A stretch of 64,000 nucleotides of DNA, taken from NCBI RefSeq assembly GCF_003003215.1, contig NZ_PVUF01000001.1, forward strand, positions 434,001 through 498,000. Reading direction: 5' to 3'. The DNA is from Tritonibacter scottomollicae (GTDB taxonomy: Bacteria; Pseudomonadota; Alphaproteobacteria; Rhodobacterales; Rhodobacteraceae). Made by a program: the position numbers and the translations under genes. Below the pieces are notes generated by a model, which worked only from the letters and a program-made list of their open reading frames with translations, was not told the DNA's origin and made no database searches. Below, one piece after another: positions 54,812 to 62,659 of the stretch; positions within the stretch are counted from its first letter, which is position 1; every line of letters starts with the position of its first letter.

Positions 54812-56167
54812 TCAGAGCAACCCCAAAGTCGAGCCGATCCCGTCCCAATGATAGGCGATAGCGCTGCCGCAGATCACGCTGCTGATACTCAGGAAAACCA
54901 GATCGTGAACCGGGTCTTGTGCGCGGTAGGGGCGCGTCTGGCGCATCAGCATCGGATAGGAGACCACCACCGCAAGCCCCATGGCCGCGATCCCGCCGGC
55001 CAGGCCGAATGATGTGACACCTGCCAGAAACAAGGCAGTCTGAACAAAGGCACGGGTGGCCGTGTAGAAAAAGAACCTCTTGGTGTCTCCAGCCGCCAGA
55101 GAGGCTCGATCATACGTCAAAACGATGATCGAGGGGGCGAGGCTTGTGGTCAGCATAACGATAACAGGCCCGGCCATTGCATATCGGTCGTCATAGAGCA
55201 GATCGACCAGCCAGGGCCCGATCCAGGCCATCGTCCACAACATGCACAGGATAGCCGCAGTCAGGGCGTAGCGCAGCTGTCGTTGCTTCTTGCGGTTCTG
55301 ATCGCTGTGAAGGGCGGGCTTGTCCCGATAGACCGGGATCATCAAGCGTTGGTTGACCTCCTGTCCCATCTGCATCGGGAAACTGGCCAGGAAAAACGCG
55401 ATGTTATAGATGCCCATCGCCTCAAGCGTCAGGTGTTTGCCAAGGATCGCCCGGTCGCCTTGTGTGGTGAGGAAGAAACAGGCGGTGGAGAGAAAGATCC
55501 ATTTTCCCATACCGATCAGCTCATGAGTTGCCGCAGGCTCCCAGCGGGGGCGATTGCGCCGGCCGGGAAGCGCGAGATGCGTCAGGGCCAGTTTTGCAGC
55601 TTCTTGCAGGACGCTGCCGATCGCCAGTGCCACCACGGATTGCATCCAGATCGCCAGCGTCACCATGCTGAGGATGCCGCAGATCTGCGCGGCCAGATTG
55701 ATCGCGGTGACGCGGCCGACAAGGAGGTGACGATAGGCTGTTTCCACCCGCGTGGGCGTGAACCCCTGTAAAGCGAGGCTGAAGCCTGCAATGGGCAGGC
55801 AGTAGGCGAGTTCTGGTGCGTTGTAGAACGCGGCCACAGGCACTGCGAGAAGGCCGGTCAGCAACCAGAGAAGGCCGCCTCGGCAGATTTGTACGGTCCA
55901 GGCGGAATCCAGAAAATCCGGATCGTCCCCGCGCGGGTTTTGGGCAATCGCGTTGGAAATCCCCATGTCGGAGAACAGCGAAAGGCCGATAATGATGACG
56001 GTGACCAATGCCATCAGGCCGAAGGCTTCGGGAAAGAGGAGGCGTGTCAGCAGCAGGTTGGATGCCAGGCGCAAAACCTGCCCCACGCCAAAGCCAAGGA
56101 GTATCCAGGATGTGGATCTTACGACGCGTGCCATCAGGCTCTGGCCGTTCAGGGCAAGTTTCATCAT
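54812..56167 (-). CDS. Wzx-type lipopolysaccharide/oligosaccharide flippase
   Basis: 451 residues with about twelve membrane segments. The N-terminus SWILLGFGVGQVLRLASNLLLTRLLFPEAFGLMALV is typical of the RfbX/Wzx (PST) family, followed by FSDMGISNAIAQNPR. It moves undecaprenyl-linked repeat units across the inner membrane. It is convergent with the Wzz-like gene (14 bp apart) and diverges from a glycosyltransferase gene across about 200 bp. Confidence 0.9.
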   Translation of the reverse strand: MMKLALNGQSLMARVVRSTSWILLGFGVGQVLRLASNLLLTRLLFPEAFGLMALVTVIIIGLSLFSDMGISNAIAQNPRGDDPDFLDSAWTVQICRGGLLWLLTGLLAVPVAAFYNAPELAYCLPIAGFSLALQGFTPTRVETAYRHLLVGRVTAINLAAQICGILSMVTLAIWMQSVVALAIGSVLQEAAKLALTHLALPGRRNRPRWEPAATHELIGMGKWIFLSTACFFLTTQGDRAILGKHLTLEAMGIYNIAFFLASFPMQMGQEVNQRLMIPVYRDKPALHSDQNRKKQRQLRYALTAAILCMLWTMAWIGPWLVDLLYDDRYAMAGPVIVMLTTSLAPSIIVLTYDRASLAAGDTKRFFFYTATRAFVQTALFLAGVTSFGLAGGIAAMGLAVVVSYPMLMRQTRPYRAQDPVHDLVFLSISSVICGSAIAYHWDGIGSTLGLL

Positions 56168-56369
56168 AGTCCACAGCGCGATTGCAAGTTGGCTGCACGC
56201 TATGGCCGCGCTGCGGCAAGGTCAATTGCAGGACGGTGTCAACAGGCAGACAATATGGCTGTTGGGCCCGATTGTGGCGGAGGCGTTGAAAGTCTGTGCT
56301 GTTGATGCTGGGCAAAACCATGCGCGGTGGCTAGGTTGTGAACCGGACGCCCGACAGGAAGGGAAACGC

Positions 56370-57584
56370 GTGAAAATCGCATATGTGCTGAATACGTATC
56401 CGCAACCCTCACAGAGCTTTATCCGACGTGAAATCCAAGCACTGGAGCGGCGTGGCGTTGAAGTGCTGCGCCTGCCGATGCGTCCGTCTGACCAGGGGCT
56501 GGTTGATCCGGGCGACCAGGAGGAGAGGAAGCGCTGTCAGTATGTACTGGCGTCGGGGGCGGCGCGTCTGCTGTTGGCCCTTTTGGCATGTGTCGCATGC
56601 GCGCCGCGCCGCAGCGGACGCGCTTTGCGGTTGGCGTTGCAAATGGGTGCTGCAAATGGCGCGCGCTTGCGTCATCTGATTTATCTGGTCGAAGCCGCAT
56701 ATGTCGCGCGCCTGACACGGCGGACGCATTGCGATCACCTGCATGCGCATTTCGGCACCAACGCCACCACCGTTGCGCTGCTGGCGGCGCAGCTGGGCGG
56801 GGTGGGCTATAGTTTCACCACACATGGGCCAGAAGAATTTGATGCCCCGCATAGTTTGTCTCTGGGGGGAAAAGTGGACCGCGCGCGCTTTGCCGTGGCG
56901 ATTTCCAGCTTTGGGCGCAGTCAGCTCAGCCGCTGGGCCTCGTTCGGGGCATGGGACAGGATCAAGGTTGTGCACTGCGGTATTGAGCCGGAACGGTTTC
57001 CGGAGCCCAAGCCGATGCCCAAGGGCCACCTGCGCCTCGTCGCGATCGGTCGGTTCGTGGAACAGAAGGGGCAGATGGTTTTGATCCGTGCCTTGGCGGA
57101 TGCTGTGCGGGACGTCCCGGGCATCCACCTAACGCTTGTTGGGGATGGGGAGATGCGCGCTGATTTGGAGGCGGCCATAACGGATCTTGGGCTCGCGCAG
57201 CATGTGACGCTTACCGGCTGGTTGTCCGAGGCCGGCGTGCGTGATGAACTGGCAGGCGCGCATGCGCTGGTGATGCCATCCTTCGCCGAAGGACTGCCGA
57301 TGGTGGTCATGGAAGCAATGGCCGCCGGGCGTCCGGTTCTGGCCACCTATGTGGCAGGCACGCCCGAATTGGTTCTGCAGGGAGAGACCGGCTGGATGGT
57401 GCCTGCGGGTGCCAGCCACGCCTTGGCAGATGCGATGGTGCGGTTGGCATCCGTGCCGCATGACAAACTGACGGACATGGGAAAGATCGCGCGCGAGCGG
57501 GTCTTTGATCGACATGATATCGATTGCGAGGCCGAGAAGCTGGCAGAACATTTCGCCCAGGCCATAAAGGGTCAGGTGACCTGA
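56370..57584 (+). CDS. Glycosyltransferase family 4
   Basis: 404 residues from the GTG at 56370, chosen because AGGAAGGGA precedes it and because VKIAYVLNTYPQPSQSFIRREI is the normal GT4 start. The long open frame upstream has no family likeness. HLHAHFGTNATTVA and FTTHGPEEFDAP form the acceptor side. The nucleotide-sugar side has VAIGRFVEQKG, the LVGDGEMR strand and MPSFAEGLPMVVMEAMAAGRPVLAT with the EX7E motif. It adds a sugar to the growing repeat unit, retaining configuration; donor and acceptor are unknown. Confidence 0.92.
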   Translation: MKIAYVLNTYPQPSQSFIRREIQALERRGVEVLRLPMRPSDQGLVDPGDQEERKRCQYVLASGAARLLLALLACVACAPRRSGRALRLALQMGAANGARLRHLIYLVEAAYVARLTRRTHCDHLHAHFGTNATTVALLAAQLGGVGYSFTTHGPEEFDAPHSLSLGGKVDRARFAVAISSFGRSQLSRWASFGAWDRIKVVHCGIEPERFPEPKPMPKGHLRLVAIGRFVEQKGQMVLIRALADAVRDVPGIHLTLVGDGEMRADLEAAITDLGLAQHVTLTGWLSEAGVRDELAGAHALVMPSFAEGLPMVVMEAMAAGRPVLATYVAGTPELVLQGETGWMVPAGASHALADAMVRLASVPHDKLTDMGKIARERVFDRHDIDCEAEKLAEHFAQAIKGQVT

Positions 57585-57595
57585 CCCGAGCGGTG

Positions 57596-58444
57596 TCAGC
57601 GTCCCCGTGCCCAAGCGTCCTTGGTTGCAAACAGGCGGGTTCTGACGGCGAGAGATACCGCGGCATAGACGATGAAACCGATTGGGTGGCGTAAGATGAT
57701 CCCAAGGAGCTGTGCCTTGGACAGCGGACGCGGGTCATCGTTTGGCAACAGCTCGGGGAAGCGCTGCGCGATTTCCGCAACCCCGTGATCCTGTCGGCGG
57801 CGCACGCGGACAAGGTTGCGAAAGCCCTCGACCATGGGCCAATGATATCGTCCGGGCAGCCGAATGCGTTCGTCCGGGGTGAAATTCAGCCGGGCAAATG
57901 TATCGTCGGAGATAATGTCAGGCCAGCTTTCCCAACGCGCCCGCCCCGCCGATGTCATCGCAAAGAGACCGAAGCCGGGCGCGCCGGTCGTTACAAAGGG
58001 CAATTGCGTCCAGACGGCTGCATAGGCGCGGGTTATCGGACTTTTGGCGCGTTTCACACAGGGGCTGCCACTGGCATAGCGGGGGGCATCGCTGGCAAGT
58101 GCCATCGCGATCTGCGCCAGCATCCCCGGCTCAACCTGCACGTCTGCGTCGAGATATACGCGCACCTGGCCACGCGCTTTCGCATCCCCTTCGGTCAGCG
58201 CGGCGAGCTTGCCGCCTTCGGCGCGTTCCAGCACCAACAGGCTCAACCCCCGTGGAGGCACCATGCTACGGGCGATTTCAGCAGTCTGGTCCGTGCAGCC
58301 ATTGGCCAGGACCAGAACCTCGACCTGATGGTTTGGCGGCATGGCGGAAGAGGCATAGAGCGCGGCGAGACAATCGGCAATATAGGCCGCCTCGTTATGT
58401 GCAGGAATCAGCACCGAAACGATGCGGTTCTGCGGGGATGTCAC
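57596..58444 (-). CDS. Glycosyltransferase family 2
   Basis: 282 residues from the GTG at 58444, which overlaps the preceding stop as GTGA and has GGAGG 7 bases before. GT-A fold: VSVLIPAHNEAAYIADCLAAL, VEVLVLANGCTDQT, LERAEGGKLAALTEGDAKA, then the metal-binding VYLDADVQVEPG. The product side has ISDDTFARLNF. It has a hydrophobic C-terminal stretch (FIVYAAVSLAVRTRLF) that may anchor it. Last gene of the tight NRPS/PPTase/SGNH operon, so its acceptor may be linked to the peptide product. Confidence 0.88.
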   Translation of the reverse strand: MTSPQNRIVSVLIPAHNEAAYIADCLAALYASSAMPPNHQVEVLVLANGCTDQTAEIARSMVPPRGLSLLVLERAEGGKLAALTEGDAKARGQVRVYLDADVQVEPGMLAQIAMALASDAPRYASGSPCVKRAKSPITRAYAAVWTQLPFVTTGAPGFGLFAMTSAGRARWESWPDIISDDTFARLNFTPDERIRLPGRYHWPMVEGFRNLVRVRRRQDHGVAEIAQRFPELLPNDDPRPLSKAQLLGIILRHPIGFIVYAAVSLAVRTRLFATKDAWARGR

Positions 58445-60978
58445 CGGGTGGCCTCCAGCATGTCCCAACGCGGATTGTCGTCCGAAAGCGTGCGCAAGGC
58501 ACCCCAGCTGCCCCACCGACCAGCCACCGACACATCCGAATAGGCGCCAAACAACCGGCCGCCTAGGTCTGGCCAGGCATTCAGCAGCTGCCGGTAGAGG
58601 TCCGCCATCTCAGCCGTATAGTTCAAATGGGTGAAAAAGCCGGTCAACGCGTCGTCATCGACCAACGGCCCGTGGCCGACGACATGGCTGCCGCCCTCGT
58701 ACATGATCAGATCAAGACTGTGCTTTTGAGCAACCTCCGCATGATAAGGTAAAACACGGGTCAGAAGATCGTTCAGTGTCCCTTCTGGATCGCCTGCATT
58801 CAGCCCGTCTTGCAGCTCCACCGCAGCTTGCGCGACCGCGACGTCATATCGGTGCTCGGCCACATAAGCCTCTGCTGCGGCACCGCGCAGACCTTTCTCG
58901 GCGGCTGCGCTGCGGGCACGCTCCAGACTATCGGCAATCCAGGCACGGACCATGGGGGCGCGCTCCTGCGTGCCGAGGGACGCCCCGAAGTAGCCGGTGA
59001 TCGCATAGGCATCAAAACTGCGATAGGGCGGTTGTCGCGTGCCATCCGCTGCCGTCCAGAGAGGCGCGGTCAGGACTTGCTCCTCAAGTCCGAGCCAGCC
59101 TGTCTGAGATGAAATGACCCGAACCAGCCGGTTGGACAGATCCACCTGTTCCTGCCCTTCGGAGAAGACGTCAGTCCAGATCCCGGCAACCTCTGCCGCG
59201 CGGCCCCCGTAGTATTGCAACCAAAGCCCATCGCTTCCCCAGGTCGCGCGCGCTTGTTTGTCGGCCCAATGCGCCTGTTGGAACTGCCAGTTCCAGACCT
59301 CGTTCGAGTACTCGACATAGGCTTTCAGATCCTCGTCGAGCCCGTCGCGAACCAGCGTGGCGAAATTGCGCACATAGGTGTCGTCCGCCATGTGGGGCAG
59401 GGTGAACCACGGGTCGGCACCGATCCGGTTTGCCAATGTCACCAGCACTTCGGCAGGCACACCGTTTGGTGTCCAGGTGTAGTCGGCAAAGCGCGGGCGA
59501 TCCTCCCAGCCGACCTGTTTCGAGTTGTTGGTTTCCATCCAATCCATGAAGCGCAGGGAGGCAAAGCCTTCGATCCTGTCCAGCCAATCCGGATTGAACA
59601 GCGCCCCGCGTTCGAATGCCTGCAGGTCGGATTCACGCACCACCGTGATATTTCGCACATAATCGCCGGTTTCATCGCGATCACTGCGTTGGATACGGAT
59701 ATCTACCGCGCCCTGGCCAGGGGTGAAATCAAAGGAAACTTCGTTCTTGCCATAGCGCACGTTGGTGGCCCGGCCTCCGGCCTCGACAATACCCTGTCCG
59801 TCAAACTGCAAGACGTAGCGTCCCGCAAGGCTGGTTGCGGTCTCCGGCAGGTCGTTCAATAGCACGGTTCCGATTGAGCCCAGTTCCGGTGGAATGGCCA
59901 GCGGCCAGCCGTCCGGGTCCAGATATCCGGCAGCTCTCAACTCTTCGTCGGTAACGCCCCCCCAGCGGCCCGGTAGATGTCCGATCCAGGCGCGCGCGGT
60001 CTTGAAGTGATCGATAAACGGTGCCTGAGGGCTCCAGTCCCGCACGGCGGCGAGGTTCATCGCGACAGGTTGCCGACGCACCTCAGGTTGCAGATCCGGT
60101 TTCGGTGCAAAGGATACATCGGCATTGAGGGCCGCAATGGGCGGGTCTGCGGGTAAATCGAGGGGATCTGGCGGCAGGCTTGTACGCTCCGAGGAGCCAG
60201 TGGCGGCACGGGCCGCAATTTCCTGCAGGCGCTGGGCAAGCTCGGGCGAGGGCGTGGAGTAGGGGGTGTCCCATTCGGTTTTCAACACGCGCGGCAATCC
60301 TTCGGGGGAGCTGCCCGTCAGAACCGCGTATTGCACAAGCGCGAGATAGTAAAACCCGATGTCATCCGGATGGATGTCGTCCGAAAAGATATCGCGGATG
60401 TTGCGCAGACCGGGAACGGTTCCGGCCTTGATCGCATCATCCAGGCGCCCCAGCGCCTGTCCGGTCGGCAGCAGGCGGATATCACCACCGGTCGTTGCCT
60501 TCACCTTGTCAACGATTGACTGCCAGTGCTGCAGATCGTTGTCGAGCCGGTCACGCCACGCAACCTCGCCGCCATCGTCGAAGGGGACGTCTTCGCCGGT
60601 GCCGCTCAGCAGGCTATGCCAGCCCTCTTGAACATATAGAGTGACGTTTGGGTTGGTGGACGCGGCAAGCGTGTAGAAATTTTCCACCGCGCCCTTGGGG
60701 TCGCTCCAGCGCAGATGGTTTGCCAGTGGGACAGCTTCTGTGACGATGACAACATCAGCCGGGCGCTCGGCCAGACGGGTGCGGGCGTTGATGCCTTGCG
60801 CCTTATCAGCGTGTTCCCAGTTGTAGCGCAGCGGCGCACCATTGATGACCTGATATTCGACAACGGGCTGGTTGTTCTGACCAGTCGCCAGAAGCTGTTG
60901 CACCATGCGCGGGTTTTCCGGACCGATCAGGGAGTGTCCGATCATGACGACAGCGCTGATAAGGTCCGCAGTGCTCAT
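58441..60978 (-). CDS. Two-domain protein: SGNH-like N-terminus and GH-A-like C-terminus
   Basis: 845 residues, no signal peptide. Residues 1-230 are SGNH-hydrolase-like: GHSL with Ser16, GHSLIG, LDNDLQHWQ, and the block V DxxH at 200-203 (DDIH). A Pro-rich linker (about 260-300) follows. From about 305 the rest resembles a clan GH-A barrel: SLRFMDWMETNN, ADPWFTLPHMADD, then YVEYSNEVWNW with the Asn559-Glu560 pair expected for the acid/base, and IMYEGGSH with Glu761 as candidate nucleophile. It is overlapped by 4 bp at both ends. Its substrate is unknown; it may trim or modify the polysaccharide. Export would need a route not visible here. Confidence 0.65.
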   Translation of the reverse strand: MSTADLISAVVMIGHSLIGPENPRMVQQLLATGQNNQPVVEYQVINGAPLRYNWEHADKAQGINARTRLAERPADVVIVTEAVPLANHLRWSDPKGAVENFYTLAASTNPNVTLYVQEGWHSLLSGTGEDVPFDDGGEVAWRDRLDNDLQHWQSIVDKVKATTGGDIRLLPTGQALGRLDDAIKAGTVPGLRNIRDIFSDDIHPDDIGFYYLALVQYAVLTGSSPEGLPRVLKTEWDTPYSTPSPELAQRLQEIAARAATGSSERTSLPPDPLDLPADPPIAALNADVSFAPKPDLQPEVRRQPVAMNLAAVRDWSPQAPFIDHFKTARAWIGHLPGRWGGVTDEELRAAGYLDPDGWPLAIPPELGSIGTVLLNDLPETATSLAGRYVLQFDGQGIVEAGGRATNVRYGKNEVSFDFTPGQGAVDIRIQRSDRDETGDYVRNITVVRESDLQAFERGALFNPDWLDRIEGFASLRFMDWMETNNSKQVGWEDRPRFADYTWTPNGVPAEVLVTLANRIGADPWFTLPHMADDTYVRNFATLVRDGLDEDLKAYVEYSNEVWNWQFQQAHWADKQARATWGSDGLWLQYYGGRAAEVAGIWTDVFSEGQEQVDLSNRLVRVISSQTGWLGLEEQVLTAPLWTAADGTRQPPYRSFDAYAITGYFGASLGTQERAPMVRAWIADSLERARSAAAEKGLRGAAAEAYVAEHRYDVAVAQAAVELQDGLNAGDPEGTLNDLLTRVLPYHAEVAQKHSLDLIMYEGGSHVVGHGPLVDDDALTGFFTHLNYTAEMADLYRQLLNAWPDLGGRLFGAYSDVSVAGRWGSWGALRTLSDDNPRWDMLEATR

Positions 60979-61952
60979 TGTGTCTCCGATATGGCGAAAG
61001 AGGATGCGGCCTGAACCCCGGTCCGGGGCAGGCGGGTGACCACGCCCCAGACAATGGCTTGCAGCTGTCGCGCGCCCTCCGCGTCCAGCGCGGTGAAGGA
61101 GCTGCCGTCTGCCAGTGTGACCTCGTGCGGCACCCCTTCGGGTGACTGGTGGTAGAGCACCGCATAATGTGTAAGCGCCACGACGTATGCGCCAAGCGGG
61201 CTGAGGTGGATCTGGTCCAGGGCGCCGTCCGGCAACCGGTCAAACAGATCGTCCCGGCTGTCTAGACCGGGGATCTCTCCCGCCTCGGCCGCACGTGTGA
61301 CGGCAGCGAGCGCCTGCCCGCCAGGGATCAGGTACAAGGGGCGCGGGGGCGCGGATTTGCGATCCTTGGCCAACAGACGACCCAGCCAGAGGTCTTGCAG
61401 GTCATTGTCGATCCGCGTCAGCCACCCGTCCGGGTCGTCCAACCGATGCCAGGTTTCGTAGATATAAAGCCGTGTGTCCGGATTGCCGCGCCGCGCAAGC
61501 TGGGCCCAGCGGTGCAGGTATTCGGCAGCATCAAAATACTTCAGCGCATCGCGCAGTTCGACCATCTCAGTGAAGATGACCGCATCATAATCACCCGCTT
61601 GCAACGCGTCTTTTGGGTCGCGCCAAACCGGCGGGGCATTGACCATGTCAAAGTCGAGAATTGGTTCGCTGTCTTCCCAATGCGCCCTGAGGGACGTGCC
61701 GGAGCCACGTTGGACGTTAAAGCGATGATAAACGCCGGAGAGCTGTGCCAGCATGACAGGCATATCCGCACCCACCAGCGAATGCCCCAGATGGTAGACC
61801 CGCATGGCCCCATCGGGCGGAGCAAGCGCAGGCACGTCGTTCAGGGGGCTCTGGCCTGGCCCCAATAACCAGACGCCAACAGCGCCAATCGGTACCAACG
61901 CGCCGAGCGCGATAAGGCCACGTCGGGGCAGGTTCAGCAGGCGACGGATCAT
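60975..61952 (-). CDS. SGNH-hydrolase-like membrane-anchored protein
   Basis: 325 residues. An N-terminal helix (GLIALGALVPIGAVGVWLL) after a basic start suggests a membrane anchor with the domain outside. GHSL has Ser58, and the DxxH motif is at 246-249 (DQIH). It is clearly paralogous to the first 230 residues of the downstream 845-residue protein: both share GHSLxG, NPxTxLYxxExWH, RxDNDLQ, LLP/LIPxGQAL, AGxIPGL, and YAVLxxxSPEGxP. SGNH proteins in polysaccharide loci are often acyl-transfer or deacylation enzymes. It overlaps both neighbours by 4 bp. Confidence 0.7.
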   Translation of the reverse strand: MIRRLLNLPRRGLIALGALVPIGAVGVWLLGPGQSPLNDVPALAPPDGAMRVYHLGHSLVGADMPVMLAQLSGVYHRFNVQRGSGTSLRAHWEDSEPILDFDMVNAPPVWRDPKDALQAGDYDAVIFTEMVELRDALKYFDAAEYLHRWAQLARRGNPDTRLYIYETWHRLDDPDGWLTRIDNDLQDLWLGRLLAKDRKSAPPRPLYLIPGGQALAAVTRAAEAGEIPGLDSRDDLFDRLPDGALDQIHLSPLGAYVVALTHYAVLYHQSPEGVPHEVTLADGSSFTALDAEGARQLQAIVWGVVTRLPRTGVQAASSFAISETQ

Positions 61953-62659
61953 GTGCAGGGCTCGTTGTTCAGGATCTCGACCGCAGTGATGATTACCCCG
62001 CTCCCGATGGCAAATCGACCCTGAAGATGGTCTCCGACACGAAAAGGTGGTTGGGGGGCGGTAAATCTTGCGGTGAAAGACTGTTCTGCCAGGTTGAAGT
62101 GCAGCTCCAACCCATCAAAGCCGAAGTAACACGTCGAGAGTGCGTATTGCGCCTTGTATGCGGCTTCCTTGGCGGAGAACAAAAGCTTGCCAGCTTGTCC
62201 CGGGTCGGCATGCGCGGTTATCCAATCGCGTTCTGCGCGGCTGGCAATGCTTGGCCACAGATCCTGCGATAGCGGTGTGTCCTCTTCCACGTCTATGCCG
62301 ATGCCGGGGTGCGTGGCGCGTCGGGCCACTGCCGCCAGAGCGCAGCTGCGACAATGGGTAATGGTGCCGCTGAGGTCGTCGGGCCAAATGGGCGCGCGTT
62401 TCGGGCCGATGCGGATGGGCACCGGTGTTCGGTTCAACGCGCGCATCGCCTGATGTGCGGCGGCGCGACCGGCAGCAAACTCGCGGCGGCGCTTGTCCAC
62501 TGCGTTCTGCGACAGGCCAGCAGTCTCTTCTGGAAACGGCTCAGGAGGTGTGCCGAGCGGATCTTGTGCGGCAATGGCGACCTGATCGGACAGCAGCGGA
62601 CGCAGCAGCTGCAACCGGACATCTGTCAGGTCAGGGAGGGCGGATGCCTCAGGGTTCAT
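61949..62659 (-). CDS. 4'-phosphopantetheinyl transferase (EntD/Sfp type)
   Basis: 236 residues. The signature is complete: EFAAGRAAAHQAM, GPKRAPIWPDDLSGTITHC, HPGIGIDVEED (metal-binding Asp and Glu) and LLFSAKEAAYKAQY. It transfers phosphopantetheine from CoA to carrier-protein serines. It starts inside the stop of the NRPS gene (ATGA) and is thus made together with that NRPS. It may also serve the siderophore NRPS 50 kb away, which has no PPTase of its own beside it. Confidence 0.92.
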   Translation of the reverse strand: MNPEASALPDLTDVRLQLLRPLLSDQVAIAAQDPLGTPPEPFPEETAGLSQNAVDKRRREFAAGRAAAHQAMRALNRTPVPIRIGPKRAPIWPDDLSGTITHCRSCALAAVARRATHPGIGIDVEEDTPLSQDLWPSIASRAERDWITAHADPGQAGKLLFSAKEAAYKAQYALSTCYFGFDGLELHFNLAEQSFTARFTAPQPPFRVGDHLQGRFAIGSGVIITAVEILNNEPCT

